Of a DNA stretch of 64,000 nucleotides, positions 42,521 through 50,109 are shown one piece after another; position 1 is the first letter of the stretch; every line of letters starts with the position of its first letter. Source of the stretch: DASUPK01 sp963736685 (GTDB lineage Bacteria > Actinomycetota > Thermoleophilia > Solirubrobacterales > 70-9). Location of the stretch: contig CAVTPZ010000018.1 in NCBI GenBank assembly GCA_963736685.1, positions 1 through 64,000 of the forward strand, given 5' to 3'. The position numbers were made by a program, and so were the translations under genes. The notes beneath the pieces are model-generated. The model made no database searches, had not been told where the DNA came from, and saw only the letters and a list, made by a program, of their open reading frames with translations.

Positions 42521-42558
42521 CTGCTTTGGACGAGAAGGGGCGCTTTGCATGGAAAGCG
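42521..42558 (+). repeat. Palindrome copy 4 (B then A)
   Basis: A truncated B half CTGCTTTGGACGAGAAG runs into a full A palindrome CGCTTT-GCATGG-AAAGCG (42541-42558). The extended flank GGCGAGATACTGGGCGGGCG follows and ends at the ATG of the next gene. Confidence 0.8.
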
Positions 42559-42586
42559 GCGGTTCTGGCGAGATACTGGGCGGGCG

Positions 42587-42983
42587 ATGTCACCCGACAA
42601 CCTGGACCATCCTTCGGGCGTTCTACGAGGCCGAGCCCGACGGGGAGGAAGTCCTGCAGTACCTGGACCCGGCGGTTGAGCTCTATCTCGGCATCAGGAC
42701 ACCTGATCAGGACACCCGGTATGTCGGTCACGACGGGTGGAAGGAGTTCATGGTCGACGCCATCGGGCTCTGGGAAGCGGTGGATATCGAGCCCAGCGAG
42801 CGGCTCGAGGCCACCGAGAACCGGATCCTTGCCATTGACAACTGGCTCTTTCGCGGGAGGGACGGCATTGAGATCGAGCGGGAGCTGCCGACCCTCTTCA
42901 CCTTTCGCGACGGCCTCATAGTCCGCGTCGACGGCTTCACCGACAGGGCTGACGCCCTCGAAGCCGCCGGGCTGTCGGAGTAG
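42587..42983 (+). pseudogene. SnoaL/NTF2-like gene with an early frameshift
   Basis: ATG 42587 begins MSPDNLD, the usual start of this family, but the rest (ILRAFYEAEPDGEEVLQYLD, VELYLGIRTPD, FTFRDGLIVRVDGFTDRADAL) continues in another frame, so an indel lies near 42605. A longer frame through the palindrome from ATG 42549 is open, so an annotator may call it intact. The gene ends EAAGLSE-stop, the tail duplicated at 43215 and 44565. Confidence 0.7.
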
Positions 42984-43214
42984 GCGATGTTCTCTAGGTG
43001 AGTTCGGGGGACCCGCAGCCTCGCAAGCCCCCCGAACGTTAGGAAGGACTCGTTGTGTGCCGAACCCTCCCCCTGGAATGCTGAGCCAGCTACCTCTCAG
43101 CACTCTCAGTGAGAGATTGTTTTCTTGGCGAATCGGCGGCCGGCGCTTCGACCGGGATATGGACGAATGTTTCCGCGCATCGTCCGGGGATCTTGTCGTC
43201 AGCCACACAGCGAA

Positions 43215-43244
43215 GCCCTCGAAGCCGCCGGGCTGTCGGAGTAG
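43215..43244 (+). repeat. Orphan SnoaL 3' tail (direct repeat)
   Basis: GCCCTCGAAGCCGCCGGGCT then GTCGGAGTAG is a 30-bp exact copy of the end of the upstream SnoaL gene (42954-42983), encoding ALEAAGLSE-stop with no gene body in front. It abuts palindrome copy 5. Confidence 0.8.
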
Positions 43245-43262
43245 TGCTTTGGACGAAAAGCA
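43245..43262 (+). repeat. Palindrome copy 5 (B-type)
   Basis: TGCTTT-GGACGA-AAAGCA, perfect 6-bp arms, starting right after the orphan SnoaL stop codon and 27 bp before the ATG of the next SnoaL gene. Confidence 0.85.
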
Positions 43263-43289
43263 GCGGTTTAGGCGAGATACTGCGAGGCG

Positions 43290-43799
43290 ATGTCGAAGGA
43301 AAATGTCGCGGTCGTGGAAGCCGCCTTGAACGCGGTTGCGCGCGGTGGGCTTGATGCCTGGGCCGAGCACTGGACCGACGACATCGAGCAGCGGGCTGTC
43401 GAGGGTGCACTCGATGACCGTGGCCCGATGCACGGCAAGGCCGCCGTGCGCGCTTACCTGCAGGACTGGCTCGACATGTTCGACGACTTCAAGGTCGAGT
43501 CGGTCGAGTTGATCGATGCAGGTGGGGACAAGGTCATCGCAGTCCTGAGGAACAGCGGACGCGCCAAGCTCAGCGGCATCGAGACGGATCTGACCTATGC
43601 CGTCGTTTGGACGATCCGAGACGGGAAGATCGCGCGGGGCCGCGAATACTGGACGCGCGACGAGGCCCTCGAAGCCGCCGGGGCGTTGGAGTTGCTCGGA
43701 GTACCGCTGTGGACGAGAAGCAGCACCGCTGCTTCGCATGGAAAGCAGCAGTGGAGCGCGAGAACAACGGCATATCAAGCTCGTAGACTTGGTCACTGA
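43290..43799 (+). CDS. SnoaL/NTF2-like protein with repeat-encoded C-terminus
   Basis: A 169-residue NTF2-fold protein: MSKENVAVVEAALNAVARGG, WAEHWTDDIEQRAVE, AYLQDWLDMFDDFKVESVEL and WTIRDGKIARGREYW. The family tail begins (EALEAAG) but the usual LSE-stop is altered, so the frame runs on through palindrome copy 6 and adds ~37 residues (LLGVPLWTRSSTAASHGKQ...). The extra segment is repeat-derived and probably not functional. Confidence 0.75.
   Translation: MSKENVAVVEAALNAVARGGLDAWAEHWTDDIEQRAVEGALDDRGPMHGKAAVRAYLQDWLDMFDDFKVESVELIDAGGDKVIAVLRNSGRAKLSGIETDLTYAVVWTIRDGKIARGREYWTRDEALEAAGALELLGVPLWTRSSTAASHGKQQWSARTTAYQARRLGH
43704..43750 (+). repeat. Palindrome copy 6 (B+A composite)
   Basis: B-like half with GGACGAGAAGCAGCACCG joined to CTGCTT-CGCATGGA-AAGCAG. 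Same B-A order as copies 4 and (inverted) 10. It is read through by the SnoaL gene. Confidence 0.75.
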
Positions 43800-43843
43800 G
43801 CAACGAGCGCATCCTGTGCGGGTGCATTGACAGGAGGTGAGAA

Positions 43844-44170
43844 GTGGTCGGAGCACTACTCCTCGGATTGGTTGCCGGGTTCATCGGCCGGGCGCTCGTC
43901 CCGAACGACGTATTCGCGGGCATGAAAGGGCCGAAGTCCTGGCTTGTGTCGATAGTGCTGGGCCTGGTCGGCGCTGCGCTCGGTTGGCTGATCTTCACGG
44001 CCGGACTAGGGATCGGCGACGAAGACGTGTTCGACTGGGGCGGCATCCTGAGCGCGTTGATCGGCGTTGTCATCATTCTCCTCGTGGCGGGCTGGGTGAT
44101 GCGGCGCCGCGTCTCCAGCAGCGAGCGCCGTCGGGTGCCCGACACTCCGGGTGGGCCCTCCTCCACCTGA
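43844..44170 (+). CDS. GlsB/YeaQ/YmgE-family membrane protein
   Basis: A 108-residue transglycosylase-associated-type membrane protein with three hydrophobic helices (VGALLLGLVAGFIGRALVP, SWLVSIVLGLVGAALGWLIF, LIGVVIILLVAGWV) and a basic tail. Start is GTG 43844 behind an excellent AGGAGGTGAG ribosome site, unusual strength for this window. The family is linked to general stress; its mechanism is unknown. Confidence 0.82.
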   Translation: MVGALLLGLVAGFIGRALVPNDVFAGMKGPKSWLVSIVLGLVGAALGWLIFTAGLGIGDEDVFDWGGILSALIGVVIILLVAGWVMRRRVSSSERRRVPDTPGGPSST

Positions 44171-44209
44171 GGGACGTAACTGCAGGAGCAGTCATCGCCT
44201 GCGCGGGCG

Positions 44210-44272
44210 ATGTCGCGGGAGAACGTCGAGGTCGCGCTTGCCGGCTCTCGTCGTTTGACATCGCACCGGTGA
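44210..44272 (+). pseudogene. 5' fragment of a SnoaL gene
   Basis: CGGGCG then ATG begins MSRENVEVAL, the typical SnoaL N-terminus, but after ~10 residues the reading becomes unrelated and stops at 44272. The upstream GCGCGGGCG recalls the flank found before the other SnoaL starts. Confidence 0.55.
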
Positions 44273-44293
44273 AGGGCTGCATCGCCGACGCCT

Positions 44294-44563
44294 ATGATCG
44301 CCCCAGTGCTCGCGCTGATCGTGCTCATTCTGTTGGGGGTAGCCGTCACCACCGCGGCGACCGTGCTGCTGCTGCGCTCACCGGCGATCAAAGCGAGGCA
44401 GGCGCGAAACTCCAATCCGGAACCGGCGGAGAGCGACGTCTACGAGAAGCTCTACGGGAAGCGCTCGCTGACCGTATCCGCCCCAGTGCCCGTAGAGGCA
44501 CCACCTAAAGGCGATGCGGACAGCCCCCCGGGGCAGGCTGGAGTTCTTCCGCCATCGCGCTGA
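44294..44563 (+). CDS. Small single-pass membrane protein, unknown
   Basis: An 89-residue protein with one N-terminal membrane helix (PVLALIVLILLGVAVTTAATVLLL), a polar linker, SDVYEKLYGK and a Pro-rich end. Not recognised. Lies between a SnoaL 5' fragment and an orphan SnoaL tail. Confidence 0.55.
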   Translation: MIAPVLALIVLILLGVAVTTAATVLLLRSPAIKARQARNSNPEPAESDVYEKLYGKRSLTVSAPVPVEAPPKGDADSPPGQAGVLPPSR

Positions 44564-44564
44564 T

Positions 44565-44594
44565 GCCCTCGAAGCTGCCGGGCTGTCGGAGTAG
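44565..44594 (+). repeat. Second orphan SnoaL 3' tail
   Basis: Same 30-bp tail as 43215-43244 with one mismatch (GAAGCTGCC). It ends in TAG directly before palindrome copy 7, the left boundary of the recombinase segment. Confidence 0.75.
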
Positions 44595-44595
44595 C

Positions 44596-44612
44596 GCTTT
44601 GGACGAAAAGCA
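44596..44612 (+). repeat. Palindrome copy 7 (B-type), left inverted repeat of the recombinase segment
   Basis: GCTTTGGACGAAAAGCA. Exact reverse complement of copy 8 at 45322-45338. With one gap the match extends outward through GTAGC. It ends immediately before the recombinase stop codon. Confidence 0.85.
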
Positions 44613-45292
44613 CTAGCGAGCCAGGGCCGCGGCGGCCGGGATCATCGGAGGGCGGCGTGTTCGAACCGTCTCGATGATCTCGCCGCTATCGATCCCCTGC
44701 AGGTAGATCGAGGTAACCCCGAGGTTGGCATGTCCTAGCTGGCGCTGGATGACATTGAGCGGGACGCCCTCTCTCGCCATCTCGACGGCGTGGGCATGGC
44801 GCAACTGGTGTGGGGCGAAGCGCCGCCTTACCCCGGCGTGGGCCGCGGTGCGTCGGAGCGCAATTCGCACCTGTGAGCTCGACCAGGGCCCGCCACAGGT
44901 TGGCCCGTTGATCACGCAGAAAAGCGATCCAACCGGGAACGAGGCGCGGGTCTCAAGCCAGGGACGCAGCTGATCCCAAGCCCATTCATCCATGCCCACT
45001 TCCCTCCGGCGTCCGCCCTTACGCCGGCGGACGAGCATGGACCCTCGGCTGACTTCCCAGTCCGATTCCGTCAGGGCAAGTGCCTCGGAGATGCGAAGAC
45101 CTGCTCGCCAGCGCACGATGATCAGCCCCCGCAGCCGACTGCCGTACAAGTCAGTGCCCGCCTGCCTCATTACCGCAACGATCTCTTCCACCCGCGGCGG
45201 GTCAGCCGGATAACGACGTCCCTTGTTCCCGGGCGCCGTCGCGTGATGACCTTGTTCGCCGTGCCGGCGACGTGATCGGTGAGCTCGAGCAT
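44613..45292 (-). CDS. Small tyrosine recombinase (integrase), possibly frameshifted at its start
   Basis: Catalytic-domain-only tyrosine recombinase. All active-site residues are visible: Arg in WRAGLRISEALAL, Lys in RRKGGRRREVG, HxxR in APHQLRHAHA, His in RQLGHANLG and nucleophile Tyr in TSIYLQG. The continuous frame begins at GTG 45191 (192 residues). A natural-looking N-terminus (MLELTDHVAGTANKVITRRR) starts at ATG 45292 in another frame and joins at about 45230, so one indel separates them; it may be decay or a sequencing error. No DNA-binding SAM-like N-domain of usual length fits. The gene is bounded by inverted palindrome copies. Confidence 0.8.
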
Positions 45293-45321
45293 GCTTCCTC
45301 CGTAGTCGGGTACGGAAGAGA

Positions 45322-45338
45322 TGCTTTTCGTCCAAAGC
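45322..45338 (-). repeat. Palindrome copy 8 (B-type), right inverted repeat of the recombinase segment
   Basis: TGCTTTTCGTCCAAAGC, reverse complement of copy 7 over all 17 bp. From this copy onward all family members are in the reverse orientation. Confidence 0.85.
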
Positions 45339-45506
45339 GGCTACTTGCGCCGAGACCCAGAACGCCCTAAAAGCGCCCCGCGGCCTGGAGAGCGTCGTCA
45401 CGGTCGCTACGGGCGTGCTTCCCGTGGGAAACACGGAGGTTGGTACGAACTTCGCCTGACACGCTCCGTCAAGGCGATTCCAGTGTTTAGAGCTACTGAG
45501 GAACCG

Positions 45507-46925
45507 ATGAGACGCCTGAAGAAGCTTTCGAAGAGGCCCCGGACCAGTGGACTGCTGGCGGGCTGCCTGGCTGCGGTCGCGCTGCTGGCGACCGCCTCCG
45601 CCGCCTCTGCGGCCACCTACCGCCCGACTCGTACCGACGATCCGAAGCCGAACGGCTGCAAGGCGAAGGACTGTACTTTGCGCGAGGCGGTGATCGCCGC
45701 CAACGCCAGCGGCACGCCAGCGACGATCCTGCTGCGCCCCGGCAAGCGCTACATGCTCACCCGGAAAGGCGCCGGTGAGAACGCCGGGCGGACCGGCGAC
45801 CTCGACATCACCTCGGGGCCGTTGACCGTCAAGACCGAGGGTGGCGGCAAGAACAACCCGGCGACGATCGACGCCAACCGCATCGACCGCATCTTCGACG
45901 GCTCCCTGACGCTGAACGGCGCCACCTTGCGAGACGGTCTCGTGGGCGGTGACGCCGGCGTCGGCGGGGCGATCCGCGGCGACGTCCTCGACATCCGCAA
46001 CAGCCGACTCGTCAACAACACCGCCAACGGCCACGGGTCGTTTCCCGCCAACGGCGGCGCCATCTACCTCAACAGCGGCGGCGAGCTCAAGATGGCCGGG
46101 ACGCGGCTCAAGGGCAACAAGGCCACCGGCGGTTCGGGAGGAGCGATCTTCATCTCCAAGGACGGGAGTGCATCCCTTTTCAAGTCGACCCTGGCACGCA
46201 ACGAGTCCGGGACTGGGGGCGGGCTGGCCATCGACGCGGGTGGGCGCGCAGAAGTCAACCGCTCGACCATCTCCGGCAACAAGACGAGCGATTTCGCTTC
46301 TGGTGGCGGCATCGGCCTCTTCGCCCCGCTGGGGGGACCGACGGCGACACTCGAGATCGAGAACTCAACGGTTGCCAACAACAGCGCCGGCCTTGACGGT
46401 GGCGGGATCGGCTCCCAGGACGCGTTTGGCATGGGGAGCCACGCGACCGTGGAGCTCGACCACGTCACGGTCGCTCGCAACAAAGCGTTCTGCTGCACGG
46501 GAGATGTTGAAAACGGTACGCACGGCGGCTCGGGCGGGGGGATCTACGCCGAGTGGGACGACAGCTTCAGCCTCCACAACACCGTCGTGGCCCTCAATAC
46601 CGTCGCGACGAGCCGGACGCGCTCGATCCCGTCCGATTGCTCCCTCGGCTGGAACCAACCGGCTCCCTTCGTGTCGCTGGGGCACAACCTGATCGGCACC
46701 CCCGACAGCACCTGCACCGGCTTCGGCGCCACCGACCTGGTCGGCGGGAAGGTGGGGCTGGGCAAGCTCGCCGACAACGGCGGGCCCACCAAGACGATCG
46801 CGCTGCTGAAGGTTTCGAGGGCGATCGGCCGCGCGGAGCCCGATGCACTTCGCGTCGACCAGCGCGGCGTTAAGCGAGACAAGAAGCCCGACATCGGCGC
46901 CTACGAGCGGAGAGCGAAGAAGTAG
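45507..46925 (+). CDS. Secreted right-handed beta-helix protein (CSLREA-type)
   Basis: About 472 residues from ATG 45507. Signal peptide ending SAASAATYRP; a DCTLREAVIAANASG motif (the CSLREA domain) then polymorphic beta-helix repeats with GGAI/GGGI and N-rich turns (GGAIYLNSGG, GGAIFISKDG, GGGLAIDAGG, GGGIGLFAP). Ends KPDIGAYERRAKK, the standard end of this family. Likely surface adhesin or passive polysaccharide-binding protein. Confidence 0.82.
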   Translation: MRRLKKLSKRPRTSGLLAGCLAAVALLATASAASAATYRPTRTDDPKPNGCKAKDCTLREAVIAANASGTPATILLRPGKRYMLTRKGAGENAGRTGDLDITSGPLTVKTEGGGKNNPATIDANRIDRIFDGSLTLNGATLRDGLVGGDAGVGGAIRGDVLDIRNSRLVNNTANGHGSFPANGGAIYLNSGGELKMAGTRLKGNKATGGSGGAIFISKDGSASLFKSTLARNESGTGGGLAIDAGGRAEVNRSTISGNKTSDFASGGGIGLFAPLGGPTATLEIENSTVANNSAGLDGGGIGSQDAFGMGSHATVELDHVTVARNKAFCCTGDVENGTHGGSGGGIYAEWDDSFSLHNTVVALNTVATSRTRSIPSDCSLGWNQPAPFVSLGHNLIGTPDSTCTGFGATDLVGGKVGLGKLADNGGPTKTIALLKVSRAIGRAEPDALRVDQRGVKRDKKPDIGAYERRAKK

Positions 46926-46933
46926 GAGAGGTG

Positions 46934-46953
46934 CTGCTTTCCATGCAAAGCAG
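46934..46953 (-). repeat. Palindrome copy 9 (A-type, reversed)
   Basis: CTGCTTT-CCATGC-AAAGCAG, perfect 7-bp arms, followed by TAGTTCCCGGCCTTCC, a flank shared with copies 11 and 12. Confidence 0.85.
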
Positions 46954-47090
46954 TAGTTCCCGGCCTTCCTCAGCCAGTACTCCCTTTACGCGAAACCGAG
47001 CACGTAGACGTGGTAGAGCGGCACTCTCGGTCCAACCACCGAAGCAGTCCTGCCGGCATCGGAAGGGAGAAGGCGCCCGTTCTACTTCGC

Positions 47091-48764
47091 ATGAACCGTC
47101 GTAATATGGCTGCAGTGAGTAATGGCGGGCGGTTCAGCCGCCAAGCGAATCGGCTGGCTCCCGCGCGCAGCCTGGTATTGGGATTGACGGCCTGGTGCGT
47201 AGTCGCCTGCGCGGCGCTGGTCGCACTCACCATTCCTGGCCGTGCGGCGGGCGTGAAGGTCGGATGCACCGTGGGGGACTTGGCGGCCGCGATCGCCAAC
47301 GCTAACCAGAGTTCGGGCTCCGACACTCTGAGCCTTAAAGGTGCGTGCACCTACGGTCTCACAGCGAGGGACAACACGACGTTCGGCCCCAACGGGTTGC
47401 CTGTGATCACCGGCAAGATCACGATCCTGGGCAGCGGTGCGACCATTCAGCGCAACGGCGCAACGCCGTTTCGACTGTTCACCGTTGAGACCTCGGGCGA
47501 CCTCGAGTTGCGCGATGTGACCCTGCGTAGTGGCGTTGCGCAGGGCGGCATCGGCGGTAGCGGCGGCACCAACAACGGTGGCGGTGGCGGCGGAGGCGCA
47601 GGGCTCGGTGGCGCGATCTACAACCGCGGCGAGCTGACAATCGCGCGCAGCAGCCTCGTTTCCAATGCCGCGCGCGGCGGCAATGGCGGCGCCGGCGGCA
47701 CGGCCGGTGGCGGCACCTCTCAGGGAGGTGGCGGCGGCGGCGGCGGCGGTGGCCTGGGCGGGAACGGCGGCAACGCTGGGCAGGGCGAGGTACAGGGCGG
47801 CGCCGGGGGCGGCGGTTTCTTCGGCAACGGCGGGACGGTCTTCGCGGACGGCGGCTCGGGCGGCGGCGGCACGATCGCCAACGGGAGCAACAGCCTCAGC
47901 GATATAGGGGCCGTCGGCGGCAGCGCGAACGGCGGCGCCGGTGGCAATTCGCCCACCGGCACTGGAACCCCAGGCGGTTCGGGCGGTGGTGGTGGCGGCG
48001 GCGGAAGCAACGGCACCAGCGGCGGCTCCGGCGGAGCCGGCGGCGTAGGCAGCGGCGGCGGTGGTGGTGGGAGCAGCGCTGGCTCCACGCTTGGCGGCTC
48101 CGGTGGCTTTGGCGGTGGCGGCGGCGGAGGGGGAAAGAGCAGCAACGCCGGTATCGGAGGCTTTGGCGGCGGCGGCGGTGGGGGTGGCGGTTTCAACGTC
48201 GGCCCGGGCGGCTTGGGCGCGGCCGGTGGCTTTGGCGCCGGGGCGGGTGGAGGCACGACCGTTTCTGGGCAAACGGCCGCCGGTGGTGGTGGGGGTGCCG
48301 GCATCGGGGGCGCAATCTTCAACGACGACGGCAAGGTGACGCTCGTCAATACAAACTTCGTCGGAAACAGCGTCGCCGGCGGTAGCGGCGGGGCCGGCCC
48401 GGCGGTGCCGCAGCGTGGTTCTGACGGCCAAGGCATCGAGGCGAATGTGTTCAATCACGACGGCACCGTCACAACGCTCTCCGGCCGATGCAAAGGCATG
48501 CAGGCGACGATGATCGGCACCGATAAGGGCGACAAGATCACCGGAACGAGCATCGCCGATGTAATCCTCGGCCTCGGCGGAAACGACAAGCTCTCCGGGC
48601 TCGCCGGCAAGGATGTGATTTGCGGTGGCCCCGGCAAGGACATGCTGAACGGTGGCAAGGGCAACGACAAGCTGGTCGGTGAGGCGGGAAAGGACACCCT
48701 GAACGGCGGCCCCGGCAAGGACAAGCTCAAGGGCGGCCCAGGCAAGGACACGCAGGTTCAATAG
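47091..48764 (+). CDS. Secreted Gly-rich (PGRS-like) protein with RTX-type C-terminus
   Basis: About 557 residues from ATG 47091. A signal/anchor helix (LVLGLTAWCVVACAALVALT), a CTVGDLAAAIANANQSSGSDT block like the CSLREA start of beta-helix proteins, then ~270 residues made largely of GGSGG/GGNGG units resembling mycobacterial PE_PGRS tracts. The end has calcium-binding nonapeptides (GGKGNDKLVGEAGKDTLNGG, read over about residues 515-545). Its GC content and codon use differ sharply from neighbours because of Gly codons. Confidence 0.8.
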   Translation: MNRRNMAAVSNGGRFSRQANRLAPARSLVLGLTAWCVVACAALVALTIPGRAAGVKVGCTVGDLAAAIANANQSSGSDTLSLKGACTYGLTARDNTTFGPNGLPVITGKITILGSGATIQRNGATPFRLFTVETSGDLELRDVTLRSGVAQGGIGGSGGTNNGGGGGGGAGLGGAIYNRGELTIARSSLVSNAARGGNGGAGGTAGGGTSQGGGGGGGGGGLGGNGGNAGQGEVQGGAGGGGFFGNGGTVFADGGSGGGGTIANGSNSLSDIGAVGGSANGGAGGNSPTGTGTPGGSGGGGGGGGSNGTSGGSGGAGGVGSGGGGGGSSAGSTLGGSGGFGGGGGGGGKSSNAGIGGFGGGGGGGGGFNVGPGGLGAAGGFGAGAGGGTTVSGQTAAGGGGGAGIGGAIFNDDGKVTLVNTNFVGNSVAGGSGGAGPAVPQRGSDGQGIEANVFNHDGTVTTLSGRCKGMQATMIGTDKGDKITGTSIADVILGLGGNDKLSGLAGKDVICGGPGKDMLNGGKGNDKLVGEAGKDTLNGGPGKDKLKGGPGKDTQVQ

Positions 48765-48782
48765 CGCCTAGTCCAAGGTGCT

Positions 48783-48823
48783 GCTTTCCATGCAAAGCGG
48801 CGGTGCTGCTTTTCGTCCAAAGC
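48783..48823 (-). repeat. Palindrome copy 10 (A+B composite, reversed)
   Basis: GCTTT-CCATGC-AAAGC (48783-48798) then GCTTT-TCGTCC-AAAGC (48808-48823). As a reverse complement it has the same B-A order and CACCGC joint as copy 6. The sequence after it (GACTATTTCGCC) resembles that after copy 8. Confidence 0.85.
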
Positions 48824-48920
48824 GACTATTTCGCCAAACTTCGGGCAGCACGGGCACGGGCCTGTCGTTGACCAGCGGGAGTCGCCACTCAATCCCTGGC
48901 GAGCTAGATCCTCGCCCCCG

Positions 48921-49847
48921 TCAGGGGTGAAGCACGACCGCTCCGCCGGCGCCGCCCCCCGTTCCTGCCGCGAAGGCCGCGGCGGCCTCCTCGAGCGGGA
49001 ACGTCGCCGCGACCGAGACCTCGAGCCTCCCGGCCGCGAGCAGCTCGCCGAGCTCGCCGAGCGCGCGGCCGTCGGGCTCCACGATCACCGACGAGATCTC
49101 GATGCCCCGCTGCTCGTCCGGTGGGTCCTGCGTGATCGTCGCAAGGCGACCGCCGTCGCGCACGGTGCCGATCGCGACGGCTGAGCCGTTCGGCACGGCG
49201 TTCGCGACGGCGGTCACGCCCAAGCCGCCGCCAATGGCCCGCGCCTGCTCCGGCCAGTCGGGGTCGTGATAGTCGAGCACGTGAGCCGCTCCCCGCCGGC
49301 GCAGGCGCTCATGGCTGGCCGGTCCTGCGGTCGCCATCACCTCGGCACCGCGCGCCGCGGCCAGTCCAACGAGCTGCGAGCCGGCCACCCCGCTCCCACC
49401 GTTGACAAGGACCAGGTCCTCAGGGCGCACCGCCAGGGCTCCGTCGATCACCTGTGTGGCGGTCAGGGCCGAAACGGGGAAGGCTGCGGCTGCCTCCCAC
49501 GAGAGGGCGGCAGGCTTTCGCGCGAGCACCGTCGCCGAGGCGATCAGCAAGGGCGCCCAGGTTCCCTGATCCCGCAGCGGGAGGGGGTGGCTGAGCACCT
49601 CATCGCCCGGCTCCCAGTCCTCGACGGAATCTCCGATCGCCGTGATGGTCCCGGCGGCCTCGACGCCGAGCGCCATTGGAGGGGCGCGGCCGACGTCCCA
49701 GTCGCCCGTGCGGACGAACTCCTCCCAGTTGCCGACGCCCGCGGCCCGGATTTCGATCAGGACCTCGTCGTCCGCGAGGGGGCGCGGATCTGGGAGGTCG
49801 ATCCGCCCGACAGCACCGCCGAACTCGCTGATACCGGCGGCCCGCAT
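48921..49847 (-). CDS. Quinone oxidoreductase-like zinc-independent MDR protein
   Basis: About 308 residues of the medium-chain dehydrogenase/reductase superfamily: MRAAGISEFGG, EIRAAGVGNWEEFVRTG, LGVEAAGTITAIGDSV, the nucleotide site VNGGSGVAGSQLVGLAAARGA in parts, and HVLDYHD. No catalytic zinc ligands are present, so NADPH:quinone oxidoreductase-like. ATG 49847 overlaps the stop of a 26-codon leader ORF. Confidence 0.85.
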   Translation of the reverse strand: MRAAGISEFGGAVGRIDLPDPRPLADDEVLIEIRAAGVGNWEEFVRTGDWDVGRAPPMALGVEAAGTITAIGDSVEDWEPGDEVLSHPLPLRDQGTWAPLLIASATVLARKPAALSWEAAAAFPVSALTATQVIDGALAVRPEDLVLVNGGSGVAGSQLVGLAAARGAEVMATAGPASHERLRRRGAAHVLDYHDPDWPEQARAIGGGLGVTAVANAVPNGSAVAIGTVRDGGRLATITQDPPDEQRGIEISSVIVEPDGRALGELGELLAAGRLEVSVAATFPLEEAAAAFAAGTGGGAGGAVVLHP

Positions 49848-49927
49848 CAAAGAGGCGCTGTCTGAGCGTGGGCCGGCTCGGTGATGAAGGGCCGGCGGAT
49901 GAAATCTTCGAGACGCTCCTCCGACAT
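49847..49927 (-). other. 26-codon leader ORF coupled to the oxidoreductase
   Basis: ATG 49927 to TGA 49847 encodes MSEERLEDFIRRPFITEPAH plus six residues. Its ATG sits at the end of the GGTGAGATACTGGGCGGGCG flank of palindrome copy 11, exactly as SnoaL starts do at 42587 and 43290, and its stop overlaps the oxidoreductase start (TGATG). It may be a relic start carried by the repeat or a short leader peptide. Confidence 0.45.
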
Positions 49928-49950
49928 CGCCCGCCCAGTATCTCACCGGA

Positions 49951-49980
49951 CACTGCTGCTTTCCATGCAAAGCAGTAGTG
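49951..49980 (-). repeat. Palindrome copy 11 (A-type, reversed)
   Basis: CACTGCTGCTTT-CCATGC-AAAGCAGTAGTG with one mismatch in 12-bp arms, followed by CCCAGCCTTCCAGGAGTG. On the minus strand it is followed by GAGATACTGGGCGGGCG and a start codon. Confidence 0.85.
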
Positions 49981-50109
49981 CCCAGCCTTCCAGGAGTGCC
50001 ACCCATTTTCCACAGGTCTGGCGCTGCCACCCCTGGTGGTACGGACCTCGGGTGGCTAGGTGCTGCTCACGAGCGCACCCTGTTCGATCAGCTGCGCAAC
50101 CATCTGCTT

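Larger units (their letters stand above)
42984..43289. other. Gap holding repeat fragments, no gene
   Basis: About 300 bp. The first ~220 bp show no supported ORF. They are followed by an orphan SnoaL tail (43215-43244), palindrome copy 5, and the GGCGAGATACTG flank that leads into the next SnoaL gene. Confidence 0.6.

Noticed and set aside
44596..45338. Classical insertion sequence with target-site duplication
   Set aside because: I could not find a convincing direct repeat flanking the inverted repeats, and the enzyme is a tyrosine recombinase, not a DDE transposase.
47082..48761. Long antisense ORF rich in Ala/Thr/Pro opposite the Gly-rich gene
   Set aside because: It mirrors the GGC/GGT codons of the sense gene and has no domain or start context.
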